Notes under the pieces: generated by a model
The model's input: only the letters and a program-made list of their open reading frames with translations
Databases searched by the model: none
What the model was told of the DNA's origin: nothing
Made by a program: the position numbers and the translations under genes
In this document: positions 20,978 through 35,000 of the stretch, piece after piece
Layout of the letters: each line of letters opens with the position of its first letter
Numbering within the stretch: the first letter of the stretch is position 1
Source: Gorsachius magnificus
Lineage: Eukaryota; Chordata; Aves; Pelecaniformes; Ardeidae
DNA length: 64,000 nt
Direction of reading: 5' to 3'
Assembly: GCA_034008185.1 (NCBI GenBank)
Contig: CM067091.1
Location: 6,303,799 to 6,367,798, forward strand

Positions 20978-23900
20978 TTCCAGTTTGGCAGCCAGCTTGA
21001 GTCCTGCCTGTGACAATTCAGGGCCGTGATGCATAGAGGGGAAGTTACAATTTTTATTCCCTCTCCCCGGCACTCAACTTCCCTTTCTACCAGATTTTTG
21101 CCCAAAATTTGGAGAAGCGGTGCTGGGGCAGCTGGGTGCAATGGCTTTTACTTGGGCTGAAGGTTGCTTTTTGGCAAGAGGAGGAGCCCCAAGCGTCAGA
21201 CGCAGGGGCTTTCCCTGGCTCACATTGCAGTTCATGCGCTGCTTCCTCGCCTCCCGATGCGACACAAGCAGGTTTTTTATTTGTGCAGGGTTTTGCTTTT
21301 AAAGCAAATACCACTTAGCCCGGAGCTTGGCATCCACGGTCGATCCTGTGGGGATGGAGACCGCCTGAAATGCCACCATGGGTGCTACATCCTGGTCCCG
21401 TCGTTGTCTGTGACCCTTCCTAACACCCTGGCATGAACCGGGGCCGATGGTACCCATGAGCACAGACACACCACATGTGTAGGTACCTTTTTTCTTCATC
21501 TTCTTGCCTGCTTTTCCGCTTGCCCTCAACAAAAGCATTTTGCGGGGTGCTGTGTCAATGGAGCACCCCATCCCCGGCTGCTGAAGAGGAGCCAAAATAA
21601 CCCCGTTTTGGCAGCAAATTAATAAACCCCTTGACAAATCCTCAGTGCCAGGAGTCAAAACCAGACTCTGCTTGGAAAGTTTCCTGAATGTTTCATCTGC
21701 TCCCTGCCAAGGGAGGGAATTTATTTGCACGGCTTTGCTCTGGGTGGCAAAAGCAGCCCCTCCTGCGGGGAAGAAAGGAACGTGGTACGGGGAGGCAGCG
21801 GCTCCCGTCGAGCCCACCAGCTCCTTTCCCTTCTGCTTGGCAAAGCCGCCTGCCCTCGCGGGTGCGAACCCGTCGCGGGGTCTGCGGGGCGAAGCCTAAA
21901 AATAGCAGGATGCGTAAGAGGAGCTGGAATCATGCGAGGAGGCAGCTGGGCTAAGCGAGGCAGACAGCAACCTGGGCAGGGCAGGGCCAAGCCAGCTAAA
22001 ATAGCTCCTTCTGCTGCAGGAGGAACCTCGCCGGGATGGCTCGAGGCTGAGCCCCTGGGCTTTTCCCAGTCAAAGACGGGAAGATGGAGATGGGATTTAG
22101 GCTCCCACAAGGCTGGAAATCCAGGCGGGTGCTGCAGCACCCAGAAAACCACGTGCAAAAAGAGAAGGGTTGTGTTTGCATCCTGTGGGTGCTGCGGGAG
22201 GGCTGATGGGGTACTCTGTCCTGAACCACCTCCCCCAGGGATGGAGCTGGCCCATCGCCTCCCCAAGCCAAGAGCAAAGGGGCTGTAACCAGCCTGCGCT
22301 GAAAGCAAGGCACAAGAAGCAGTGGAAAGAGCCCAAACGAACCCTCCACCATTAACGAAGCTGGCAGGGTGGGGCTGAGGGTCACCGTGCCCCTGCCACG
22401 CAGCCGGAGCACCCAGCACCCATCCTCTCCCCAGGATGCTCGAAGGGGAAGTGGGGTCCGCAGGCAGGGACCAGGTTATGCAGCGGTGAGAGCGGTCCCA
22501 CACGCGTGGTCCAAACAGGAGTCCATCCATCTGTCCATCCCTCCCTCCCCTTGCCTAACTGGCATACAGATGGGATTTGCCAACCCCACCTGCTCCCCCT
22601 GAGCCACCGTTAAACTTCTGCAGGGCCTGATCCACCCCATCCTAATTAATTTAGCCCCTTCATGCGGGTCGGATGGATGTGCTCCAAGGATTTCTGTCTC
22701 TCTCATTGCATCTATGAGAAACCCAAGCAGTCCGTGCAGTGCAGGCACCTGGATGGAGCCCAGCTTGTGGTGAACCACTTTGGGGGGGCTCCATTTGCAC
22801 CCAGCTCCCATTGTTTAGAAGGATGACCTGGGGGCCGTGCAGACTCACACCTTGGGGAATTGCAGCAGAAAACATCACCCTGCTTTCTGTAGGTCTGAGA
22901 TGTTTTGGGGCTTGCAAGAAAGGGAACAAATGGACCAGATGCTCCGCAAGCATCAGCCCAATCGCACCGGTACCCACCAAGCTGTGGGTCCAGGCCCCCA
23001 TCAGAGCCAGCTTGTCGCTTCCCCTCCCTCCACTGACAGCTCCAGGTAAATTGGCCTTGAAGAGGAAAATGGGCTGATTTGTGTGTTTTGTTTTCCCACG
23101 TCAACAGATCTGAGTGTTTCCATACCTTGCGGGGCAGCTGCTGGGAAAGAACAAAGCCCGTCCATCAGGGGAGTTAAAATTAGATGAGATTCTTCTCTGC
23201 CTCACCATTATGCGTGGCTGAATGGTGAGAGGGAGGGGTGTTTTTTCAGCATTATTTCCTCGGCATTGTGTGCAGGGAGGCTGTCTCCCAGGGCAGGGGA
23301 TTTGCATAGCAGTGGACGTGCGGCGAGATGGCTGGGTCGGGAGGTTGGATGGGAAATCTCAGCTTGGCACTTTGCAGGTGCCGATCCCATTTCTGGAGAC
23401 CAGCAGTGTCCCCGGGGTGGTGGTGTGTGTGATGCCATCAGTATCCCCGAGATGTTCTCGGTGTCCCCAGGACACGAGGGAGACTGTCCCGTCTCTGGGC
23501 TCAAGCTGGTGACAGTGCCAGCCTGCCCTGTGCCCCCTGCTCCCACCGAGGCTGGGTGCACCAAGGGTCCTTACAAATATGGGTGCATCAGCTGGTTCAT
23601 CCTCTTTCCTTGAAAAATGCCTCCAAACTGGTTATTTTGAGGGGTTAACGAACCCTTTTCCTTCACCCCAGCTTGTGCCTGGCCCAGTACTGGGGCTGGG
23701 GCCAGCATATGGCTCACGGGCACCGCCAGCCTCCCCAGGCCGTGCTGGCAGCGAAGGCCACTGCACCATGCCCCATCCCCGGGGGACTCAGTCCCCATGG
23801 GAGACTTTTTTTTTTTTCCTGATTGTTGCTCATTTAGGTGTTTTCACACCCCCCTCGGTGCTGCCTTCGGCTGACAATGGAGCATTGATTGGGAACTGGC

Positions 23901-24224
23901 AGTGTCTCCCTGGATTTCGGGGAGCTGCGAGCCCAAGCTGTCCCGTCCCGTCCCCCCCCCCGCCCCAGCTGGCTCTCGGGGGTGGCATCACTGCGTTCTA
24001 TCCGATGCGCCTCGGGACCGTTAACAAGCTGTGAGTCATCTCGTAAATGAAACATCTTGGGGAGGGGGGATCCAGGGCGGGATGCTGCTCCCAGCCGGAG
24101 CTGGGATGCAAAAATAAAGCTTTGAGCTGCTGGTGCAGGGAATTGGTGTGAACATGAGCAGTGGGCTCCCCAAAGGGGCTGGGGCTGGGTTTTCCTGGGC
24201 AGGGAGTAGGTCCCTTGAGGCTAG

Positions 24225-24517
24225 GACATGGGGACTGTGTGCCCTGGTGCCTGTGGCTGTCGTGACATGGGGACTGCGGTGCCTATGGCCAGTCGTGACA
24301 TGGGGACTGCGTGCCCTGGTGCCTATGGCCAGTCATGTGACATGGTTACTGCTGTGTCTATGGCCAGTCGTGACATGGGGACTGCGTGCCCTGGTACCTA
24401 TGGCCAGTCGTGACATGGAGACTGCAGTGTCTATGGCCAGTCGTGACATGGGGACTGCGTGCCCTGGTACCTATGGCCAGTCATGACATGGAGACTGCGG
24501 TGCCTATGGCCAGTCAT
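24225..24517. repeat. 73-bp higher-order minisatellite (4 x [40 + 33])
   Basis: Eight monomers all begin GACATG and most end CAGTCGT or CAGTCAT, with a long type (39, 42, 40, 40 bp) strictly alternating with a short type (33 bp each). The long type carries an extra GCCCTGGT-like block. Four dimers make 293 bp. Because 73 is not a multiple of 3, the open frames across it are accidental. Confidence 0.95.
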
Positions 24518-27500
24518 GACATGCTGGAGGGACAAGGGCCCCCTGTGCACGTGCGTGTGTGCAGACGTACATGTTGCACTACCAAGGGGCAGGGAGGAGT
24601 TTTTCAGCCGGGTTTCCTAGGGGAATAAGGTCTGTTTGTCCGTCTCCCGTGGGTCTGACGGGGGATTTGCCTGCGCCTGTTCCTGCACCAGTAGGGTAGG
24701 GCTTAGACCCAGGCCAGACCTGGGTTAGACCCCCTGGGCCACCTTCGACTGCCCTGGTCATGGAAGAGGCAGTTTTCCTTCTCAGCATATAAAGTATTTA
24801 CTTTTTCTGCAGCTTTTTAGCCTCCTGCCACCACAGCCAGGGCAGGGGGGGATGCTCCTGCCGTCACCCGCCGTCCCCACACTGAGCCACCGCCGGCACA
24901 TCCACCGCAGAGCTGGTGCCGGGGTGGGACAGACGCGTGGGCGTTCAGCCCCTTGATTCACCCCCTCGGAGGCTGGCGGGGAGGAAGCGGGTGCTGTCTT
25001 TGATGTTGCGAATCCAGGTCAGCGCTAACCCAGCTGCAATCCTGCTGCTCTCCAACGGCGCTGATCACGGGGTGCAGCCTGGCTCCTCTCCCCTGGCGCC
25101 GCTTCGGTGCCTCTTGCTCTGGGTGCAGAGCTCAGCTCTCCCCTCCACTTGTTCACTCTCCTCCAAAGATCCATGGGATGAGTTGGTTTGGGGCAGGGAG
25201 AGGAGAGAGAACCTCCTCTTGGTGGAAAGCCGATGGAAAAGCACAGCAGGGTTTGGCTAAGGTTTGTGTGGGGGCTGAAGGATGGAGATTTGGGTGGCTC
25301 AGACCTGGAGGCATCGGCCTCAGGATCTGCAGAAGGAGCATCCAGCTCCACAGCACTTTGCTTTCGAGCCAGTCAATCCCTGCAGGGCACCAGGATGCCA
25401 AGGTCAAGGAGGCGATGGCAGATGGTGGTGTTTTACATATTTTATACATGTGATTAAGGCTCTTTTCCTGGCTAGCTGGGAGCCTGGTCACCGCACCCAG
25501 CAAGTCCCTGGTTGGGGCAGGGTGGCTGCCTGGCCATGGGGCAGTGCAGGGACCAGCATGTCCCCACCGCAGTGCGGGCTCGCAGGCAGCCCATCCTGGA
25601 GTGATGCTTGGGTTTCTCGTGGGATCCTGGGAGGCTTTGAAAGGTGCTCAGCGGGTCCCAAGGGCAGGACTTGCTGCAGGGAATCAGGCTGCTGCGTCCC
25701 TCACCTGGGGGTGACGTCCTGGATGGCAGGGGTGGCGGATGGCCGGTTCATTGCCAGGGCAAGGCTCTCCAAAAAGCTCAGCAAAGCTCAGGATTTTTCC
25801 TTGACACATTGATCAAACTCTGAAAGGCTCAAGAGTTAGGATCAGTCAAAGCCAGGCTGGATGCAGGCTTGGCTGGAGCCCAGGCAAAGCCCTTTTGTCA
25901 CCAGCCAGCGACCTGATTTCCCCCCAGCTCATCCCTGGCTTGTCCAAACCGGCTCTCCAGCAGAAGAGCCAACACCATCACTTACTGGTTGGGTGTTTTC
26001 TTCTGAAACATCCCCCTGCATTGCAGCCCTTGAGCAGGCACAGGGACCGCTGTATCCCCATGCCCATCTCCCTGAGGGCTGAAAGCATCTGGCTGTAAGT
26101 GCCAACCCTACCTGTGTCTTCAAAGAAATTGCTGTAGGGTGGGGCTTTGGAGGTGCCCAGCCTCTTCCTTGGGAGCTGCAACTACCAGTGGACCTTATGG
26201 GAAGCTCCCTGTCTGCTGTGCTGGTCCTTCCGTCCCTGCTGGGTGCTCTATTTCTCATGGTTGCACTTGTGCATCCTCCTTTCCCAGGTGCTGTGAATGT
26301 GTGCAAGCACCTGGTGAGGAGCAGGAGGCAAGAACCTGCCCTCAAAGCTCCAAATGAGGTGATGAACCTTCCCACCCTCACCGGAGAGCTGTAGAAGATG
26401 CATGTCAGCGTTGGTGGCGATTCCACCCCTACCATGGCTGCCTCGGTGGGTTCCTCCTCTGGCCCTTTGCCAGCGCTGGGGATTCTGCTTTGCTTTGCCT
26501 CCCAGCCTGATAAAATCAGATGCCCGCTGCCATCTGTCCCAGCTTGTCCCGGTGGCCTCAGGAGAGCACCTGGGGAGGGCAGCACCTCCTCCAACCAAAG
26601 GGACACAGATGGTGGCTGCCCAATGCCATATTTTTCCAAGACGGCCACCTGCTTCCCTCTCTGCTGCCAGGAGTGATGCTGAGCCGTGGGGCAGAGCTGC
26701 TGCCGGCGTTCCCGGTCCATCAGCCAGCACCGGGAGCCTCTGGAGACTGTGGGGACAGCACGGCTCTCCTGTGGTTGTGACTCCCATGCTGCTGGTGTCC
26801 GGCTGGGGGTGAAGCACGGGTGGCCTTGGCTGCAACGATGGAGCGACATTACGGCATTTAGCGAACAGCTGCTCCCAGCCAAGCAAGTTGGTGTTATCCA
26901 GGGAAAAGCAAGCAGTGTCGGGGAAAGGGGTGGGAAGCAAGGACTGGGCTAGGGGGGTTCTCGTGGGGTGCTGGCACCCGTGTTTTGGTCTTTACTAGCA
27001 GAGAGGAGACACCCAGACACGTGCGAGCTGGGGTGGCTTAAACTACGAGTTGAATCCCACCAGCGATGGGGATTCCCGGCGCTGGGAGAGCCTGGTGTGT
27101 GTGCACCACGGAGGCCCCGGCGGGATGCTGGGCACCCCTGAGCGGGTGTTTTGGCCATCCTGAGGGTGGGCTGCCAGCATGGTGCTGCCGTGCCGGGGCT
27201 GGGTGAGGGCAGGGAGTGGGCAGGGGCTGGAGGAAGAGGAGCAGTGCCAGCGAAGGCTGCTGAGCTCAGCCATCGCCTGTTCCTGCTTCTCCCAGCTCCA
27301 AAGGCAGCTCCCCCCCCTCCAGCCTCTCCAACCCCTGACAGAAGGAGCTTTCTCTCCATTTTCTTTCTTCTCCTGAAAGGCACAGACATCCCCCCCTTTG
27401 CCCCCCTCCCACATCTCAGAGATGTGCAGGATCTTCCTCCCTCCCACCCCACCTTCCTCCACAAAGCCACCCCAGCCCCGCACGATGCCAGGGACAGACT

Positions 27501-30500
27501 CAGCTCTGGGTCACCCACCTCCGCCCTCCGGCCACTTCCCATCCCCTTCCTGCAAGCTGCAGCCTGGGGAAGACATTTGCAGGGAAGGTTTCTTCTCTGA
27601 TTATCAGGTTGGGGTTGGTTTTTTTTCCGGAGAACCCTTTTAGGGCTGCAGACCTGCAGGTCTCGGCCAGCCTGTCCTCAGGGAGCGGTTGGCCAGCCCA
27701 GCCAGTGGTTAAATAAAGAATAGTAATCAGGAAAAATTGAAAGCGGTGGTTTAATGATTGGAACAGCTCTTCTCCCATATCTATCTGTCTGCCTATCTAA
27801 ATATAGACATACATTTTCTAAACACAGAATGCCAGCATCCCCGCTCAGAGCCAGGTGAAGCGGCTGAGCGCCAAGCGCAAGTATTTAAAAGCAATATTAA
27901 ATGACCGATGCCTAAGGAAACCCTTGGGCTGAAGGAAGCTCACTGCTGATAGGAGATATTTATTTGGGGGGGGGGGGAGGAAAGCAGGCTGGAACAGACT
28001 TTTTTCCCCCTCCCAAGGTTTGGGCTGCAGCAGTTTGGGGGAGAGGTTGTGTTTGATGTATAAATGCCTTCTCTCTCCCCGGCTCAGTGGAGGCAGACCC
28101 ACATCGGGAAGAAGCCCTGGTCCATGGAGGTGTTGCCTTAGTTAAAATGCTGTTGATTTAAGGGATTTTTTTTTTGGTCATTTGGGTTTTTAACTCTCCC
28201 TTCCTGTGCAAACGCCGCTGTGCATCTCCCACGGCAAAGCTCGGTCAGTGGTGGCCGCGGCCCCTGGGAGCTGGGGACCTCCCCGTCCCCATCGGGGCAG
28301 CAACATTCACATGTCCGTGGGGATGCGGCTGAGCAACCAGGAGCAGCGACACTGCCATGGACGATGGGTGGCAGCCTGTGCCCATAGCCACCTTCCAGGT
28401 CTTGCTCCAACCTGATTCCCAACCCCAGGATGGATTTTTCCCACCAGCCTGGTGGAGAGCCCCATCCTCCTCCCACCCACCAAGAGACACCAGCTACCAG
28501 GGGGGAAGAAAACCGCTAATAATTGTGCTCCATTAACGACTTGAAATGTTCCCAAGCTCAGTGCTCCCATGCCTCTCCCCTTGCCCACCCAACAGAAAAC
28601 CCCAAACCCCCTCGTCCCCGTGGCCTTGGGACCAGTGCTGTGGGTGAATGGCAAGGGGATGGGTTTTTTGTTGTTTTTTTTTTTTTTCCTTGCTGTAGCC
28701 AAGATGTCTTATGAGTGAAACAATTTTTCCTCTCGCCTTGTGCTTCTACCTTCCTCCGTATCCAAGCGCAGCCGGGATCCTCGGAGGGCCTGGATGACTC
28801 ACTGCGGCAGCAATGTAAGGGCATTAGCACATGATTCCTCCCGGGGCTCCACATCTCCCATCACCAGGAGTTTTTATATTCAGAGCAGCTCTCCTGCCCC
28901 AAGGAAATATCACATTTACCTGCAAAGCAGCTGGGCAGAGGGAGCGCGTCCCTTTGATGGAGGGGACAGATTGTGATGGAGACAGGTGCTGGAGCAGGGC
29001 AGGGGATGTGGGGACAGAAGGGACGCAGGTACACACAGAGTGCCACAGCCTCGCCAATGCCCACAGCATGACACGCATGTCCCCAACACCAAATTATTGC
29101 CCTCACCCTGCAGGGTTATTCCTGCGGAGCCGAAGCGGGTCCCTTGCAGCGCGGCCGCCAGCAGCTTGGTCACCCCTTTAGCCACAATCCCAGCGCAGCA
29201 GTGGTTGCCGTTAATTCACTAATTGCACGCCGTGCTCGGCCAGGCTGCTTTGCAGAGTGCAATTAATTAGCATTTGCTTCCCTGACGGTTGCTGACCCTG
29301 CCAGACTCGGGAGTAAATTGGCTGCTGTGGGTAATGGCTTTGCTAAGAGCGGCTGGCGGTGGTGGCACAGCTCCTGGGTAATCACTTCGTTACAGGACGA
29401 GCTATTTATATTTTCACTTTGGAAAGACAAGGCAGCTTGTTGGAAGAACGTGGCCTTCAGTGCCAGCTGTGCTCAGCTTTCAGGCTCGCGGGGACTTTGG
29501 AGAAAGGAGGCACAAGCATGGCTGGGGTGGACCAGAGCTCGGGCACAACCCCAACCCTGCCGGCCTGGGGCATGTTTTGCTCAAGGAAATCATCAACCAC
29601 GGGCTGCGCGTGGCTGGGAGACGCTGGGGTGGTGCAAAGCGGGTGGAAAGATACTTCGGGGGCGGTGCAGACAAGCAAATCGGGGGGGCAAAATACGCAA
29701 AGATCATTTATTTTCTGCAGCTCAAACCCTGCCCAGTCCATGCTGGGGGATGCAGAGAACCAGGAGATGGGGATGAGCCTTGGACATCCAGCTTTGCTCC
29801 CCAGCCCTCTGTCTCCTCCCACCCCCCCACCTGGGTGCTCTGCCCACACCCAAACCTGGCCCAAACTGTGCTAATTCAGAGCACAACCCACCCCTGCTCG
29901 CCAGCCCTTTCCTCAAGCCGCGTGCCACTTCATTATATCACTCAAGATTAATCTGCCGCTCCTAATTGCCAAGTGCCCGAGAGCTCCTGGCAGGGAGAAA
30001 AATAAGTGTCAGGCAAAAAAGCCAATGTGGGTTGGTTTTTTTTTTTCCCCCATAATATTTAGGTCAACTTAGTGATGTGGGAATCAGGCGTGCAGGAATT
30101 CCTGTGGTCTGGGGGAGCAGGGGGTGGCTTTATAGCATTTCTTGGGATGTTCTCCCTGGCACCTCCTCCACCCTGGCCTCCAGAGGGACAAGCATGTGCG
30201 GCTGCAGCTGAATGTTGAGAAAACATTATTTTTGTGGGGTTTTTTTGTCTTTTAATGGGGGATCTTTGCTCAGTTCTTCCTCTTCTGCCTGCTCAGCTAA
30301 AGCAGGGGAAAAAAAGTCTCTGCCAAGTGCTGTGATTTTAGGAAGGCTGAGACCAAAGTGCCCTGCAGATTCAGCAAACCTCTTTGGCCAGGAAACAAAC
30401 GGGCCTGGGTTTTTTCTTTAGGAAAAGTATATTCTGTAATTTTCCATGCAACATGTTTCATTTTAGAAGCAAAGGTTTGGGTCCAGTTTGGGCTCATTCG

Positions 30501-30876
30501 ATGCATTTAATCATCAAAAAGCCTGGGGAGAGGTTGGGGGACTATTTAGGGCTCTGCAGAATTGCACCTCTACAACCCAATGAACCGTGTCCCTCCGACG
30601 GATTGCAAACGTCGCAGGCGACAAACTGGTTTTCCCCCTTTTTTACAGGGAAAAATAAAGCCCAAATACCCAGTGAGGACAAATCCATGGTTTTGCTCCA
30701 AGTATTTTGGCTTGGCCAGGCAGCGGGGCTGGCCTGGGCAATCACCGTGGTGTTTTTGGAGCTGCTCTGAAGCAGCCGATTCACTCGCGCCACCTCAGAA
30801 CCATGCAGGAGAAAGGAAATTCCCTGATTTTCATCCCAGCCCAGAGCTGGAGCAAGCACTGGGAGGCTCAGCCATT

Positions 30877-30901
30877 CCCCCCCCCCCCCCCCCCCCCCCC
30901 C
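30877..30901. repeat. C25 homopolymer
   Basis: Uninterrupted run of 25 C on the plus strand; length is probably polymorphic or approximate. Confidence 0.9.
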
Positions 30902-31960
30902 ATTTTAGTGGTGTTTGTGTGGTTTTCAGTGCCTGGGCTGTCCAGTGCCCCATATACCCCTGCCCGGCTCCTCCAGGTATTTAGGGACCCACCACACCCC
31001 CACATCCTTTGACAGCTGGCACCCATGGGATCCAGCCCCAAATCCTCCTACACCCCATCTTCCCATGCCCCTTGTGCTCAGGAAAACCAGAGCTTTGGGG
31101 TTTAATTAAAACAAAAAGGTAAATAAAAAGCCCATCAGCAGAGCAGCTGAGCGCTTGGAGGACCCCAACTGAGCCACGGCTCGAAGGAGATGCAGCAGAT
31201 GTGGTCCCCCTAAAGAAATTAGGGTTTCTCTAGCTCCTGCTTTCATCTACCATAGAGTCCCAGGCTGGAGCTGGGTCTGCTGGGCTTTGGGGGTATTGAG
31301 CAGCCCCTTTGGGATTTGGGGAACAGCTGTTGGTGTCCCTGAGCTCAGCAATGCTGATGCATCCCTGTACTGGGGGGCACGGCGGGGCCTCTCCTGGGTC
31401 ACTGGGGCACAGGAAGTTTTCTGGGCTCCCCCCACCCTGCTCAGCACCCTCAGCATCGTTCCTGCCACCCCCACCCCCCCAAAATAACCCATTGCTGCTT
31501 TTTCCTGCTTTTTAAAGCAAATCGGCTCAATTCCTGAGCAGGGCTGACCCCTTCCCCTGTTCCCCACCCCAGGTATGGTACCCCCCATGCTGAGCATCAC
31601 CCTGGGGACATCATCCATCCCAGCAGCCCTGATGCGAAGGCAGGAGCGATGTTTTCCCAGGTGGTTTTTCCCAGGAGAGCCAAATCCTGTCTACCGACAC
31701 CAGCAAAGCGGGTCATGCTGAAAGCCCATGCCTGCCAGGCAGATAAATATTGCATGTGGGTTTTGAGGTCTGGGGAGGCAGCGAGCGCCTGTGCCTGGTG
31801 GGTAATTACCTATTGATTGCTCAACTTGCAAACTAAGCACCTCTGCGCTGGGGTGGGCAGAGAGGAATCTGCCCAGCCCTGCCAAAGAGCTGGCACGGTA
31901 GGAGCAAGCGAGGAGCTGGAGGTGTGGAAAGAGCACCTATGGGTCCTTCTGGCTGCAGGA

Positions 31961-32000
31961 GGGGAGATATTCCCTTGGGAGGGGAGATATTCCCTTGGGA
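31961..32000. repeat. Perfect 20-bp tandem duplication
   Basis: GGGGAGATATTCCCTTGGGA occurs twice back to back, followed by a partial third copy (GGGGAAGG). Confidence 0.95.
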
Positions 32001-35000
32001 GGGGAAGGGCCGTCCCTGCAAACGGGGGCTCGGGCAGCCGGGATGGGGGGTTTGGGGTCTGTTCTTTGTGCATCCCCTGGCTTTTATCGCAGAGGCTGCT
32101 GATGCTGGCTCAGGTTTTCCCTCTGCCTTTGCAGGACATTGCTTTGGTTTCCGAAGGCAAACCCTTCCTTTGGGCACCTCTTTGGCTTGTCCAGTCAAGC
32201 CTGGAGCAACCGGAGGGGTCAGTTTAATCTATTTAATGCCCATTTTCTTCCCCCACTGCTAATTCGAGCAGCCCTGAAGTGAAGGAGGATGAAGCAGGAT
32301 TCTACCGCAGGGCTAAGAGCTGGGTGCGTGGATGGCTCACACGATGCTTGGACAAGTTGCCATGCCCCGGTGCCGGGGACCAGAGAGGGCAATCCCCACG
32401 GCCCTGCAGCGGGAACATCAGGCAGAGCCTCCTGACCCTTAAGGAGAGGGAAAACAAAACAGCTGGTGAAGCTATGGCTAAATATCGCTTGGGTTTCCAG
32501 CTGCTGCAAGGCATGCGAGCCGGTGGGGTGGCTCGGGGGACATCAGGGCCCGCTGGCTAATTGTGGGGCAGCCCTAACGAGGGTCCAATCCCGTCAAACA
32601 CAGCCCTTCGGGTGCGTCTGTGAGTCGAGGGCTCTGCCATGTCCCAGGTCCAGGGCTCGTCTGCAAGACTTGATGGTGCAGGGTGAGCCGAGGGCTTGGT
32701 GAGGGGCCGGTGTGAGCCCCACCATCTCCCCTGCCCCCGATTCCTCACCCTGGACTGAAAACTTGGCAGTGCCGGGCTTTGCTGGAGAGGGACGTGTGCT
32801 CTGCCACCCTGACTGCAATGCTACAGCCCAAGGCATGCACAGGACTGGGCTTAACTGGCAGATCCGATGATGTGAAGATGCTCCCATGGGCCAGAAGTCA
32901 CCCCCAAAACACTGCCAGCCTCCTGGGGGGGCCAACGCAGCCACGGCATCACCCCAGAGAGGGTCTGGAGGGGTCGATCCCTCCTCAGTGGGGTCCTGAT
33001 GAGGGGGGGGTAGGGCATGGAGGGGTCCTGTTGCCCAGGGCTGGGGTAGGGCATGGGGGAAGCACAGGGAGGGGTAAAGGCCGGCTCCAGGACTGTATTA
33101 ATTCGGTTCAGTTCAGACACGATTCACCCCCAGCTGCTCGATCCCCTGTCCAAGAAGTCCGGGTGCTCGGCAAGCCCTGGCCGAGGGTCCCCCCAAGAAC
33201 CCACCACCTCCTGCTCCATCCCTGTGGACAGGGCCCCCCACCGTGCTTTTGGGGCCAGTGACCAGGGCCGGGGGACTAGCGAGGCATCGAGCTGAGAAGA
33301 TGGGGAAATGGTGTTGCCACGGAAACCGCTGAACAGCAAAGTGCTGATTTTTTTTTTTTTTTGTCAAGGCTGGAAAAAATGCGGGGGAGAAGGGCAGCAG
33401 CGAAGCCCTGTGACATGGGCGAGCCCGGGGGGGTGTGTGGGGTGCAGGGGGTTTGAACCCTAGGCAAGCCAGGGTTGCAAAGCAAATATATACATTACGT
33501 ACATTGAAAATAACACCTCCATCACATGGAGGATTTAGCATCTCATGCAGGGCAAGGCAGGGCCAGGCAGAACGAGGCACCAGCCTCTGCTGAAGCTTCA
33601 GAGCATCCAAAATCTGGGGTCCCTGGGGGGCAAAGCAACCCCTAGCAGGGATTGCATGGGCCTCTCCATCACTGCAAGGTCATGAACAGCCCCAGGTGGA
33701 GCTGGGCCACCCGTGCCTGAGCTGACAGAGCCCCAGAGCTCCTGCGGGCTCTTGGCTGAGCATTCCTGCCTGCAGAGGCTAGGGAGGCAGCGGGAGGGCA
33801 GGGGAGGGAACCAGCATGAGCTTCTGCTGTTTGAAGCCATGGCTGCACGTCTCAAGTGCTGATGAAAAATCAGAATTGAAGTGCCCACTTTCCCTGAAGT
33901 TCAAGAGGGAGCTCCTGGGCTGAGTGCAGGCAAACAGGCAGCTGCCGGGCTTCTTGCCTGAGATTATTCCTCGCCAGGCTGGGGGATGCGGAGGGAAGGA
34001 GAGGACCGTCACCTGTGGAGGAGAGCGGGGAAAGCCCCAGGGACCTGGCACCTCTGGGGCTGATGGCTGGGGAGGGATCTCCCAGGGGGGCTTAGCCAGA
34101 CCCCAGATCCCGTCAGCCATCCCAATCTGGGGACCAACAATCTGGGAACCAAGTTTTTGCAACACACGCATGTGTTTGTGCTGTCCCTGTGAAGCCCTGG
34201 GAACTGTCCCCAAGAGCCACACAGAGTTTGTTTCAACCCCTGGATGCCAGAGAGCCCCTCGCTGTCCCCTGCCCCAGTGACACCCACCCGCCATGCCGCA
34301 GGGGGCCAGATCCTGCATCCCCACCCAGAGACCAGAGCATCCTTTGGGGCCCCAGGTGGGTGGGCAAACCCTCCCCAGGCAGGGGACCCTGGCACGGGTG
34401 GCAGGAGAGCCTCCAGCAGCACCCAGCTCCTCCATTTGCCTTCCCCGCTCCCTTTCCTCCTCTGGGATTTCCCAGAGGACCTGGGGATGTGTGGGGTGAC
34501 GTTTCCCCTAGGGATATGTCCCCTGTGGGACAGAAGGACACAAAGGGATGCTGAGAGCTCTACCACAAAGTATTTGGGGCCAGGCTCCCTCCAGTATTGC
34601 TCAGACACCTTTGCTGAATGGGACTGCAAGAAATATTTATCCAAATCCCCTGTTTTGGGCTTGTCCCCCCCCAAATGTGCCCTGTTGCACCCCGGGAACG
34701 GCACACGAGCCCTGGTCCCACGCGCTGCTGGCACGGTGCTGCCCGTCCTGCACTCCCCACGCACTGCTCGCCACCGCGCAAGGTCACGTCGATGTTTTAT
34801 TCATCCTCCACCATCCACTATATTCCTTAATTGCAGCCACACACACTTTGCAAGCGTAAATAATTGCCTCTGAGCCTTATTAATGACTTTGGCGCACTAA
34901 CAAGCGCTGAAGCCTGACACACACTCTCCGGGGCGCCTGACCCTTCTCTGGGCTGCTGGGACCCCCAGAGACTGAGGGGTTAGCACCCAAATCTGGGTGC

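Noticed and set aside
24133..24628. Repetitive peptide frames (MASRDMGTACPG-like) across the minisatellite
   Set aside because: The unit is 73 bp, so the peptide period is a by-product of short frames. No start context, splice sites or homologue.
25929..26882. Minus-strand open frame of 317 codons in the intergenic region
   Set aside because: No recognisable domain, no splice partner, and low-complexity composition typical of chance frames in GC-rich DNA.
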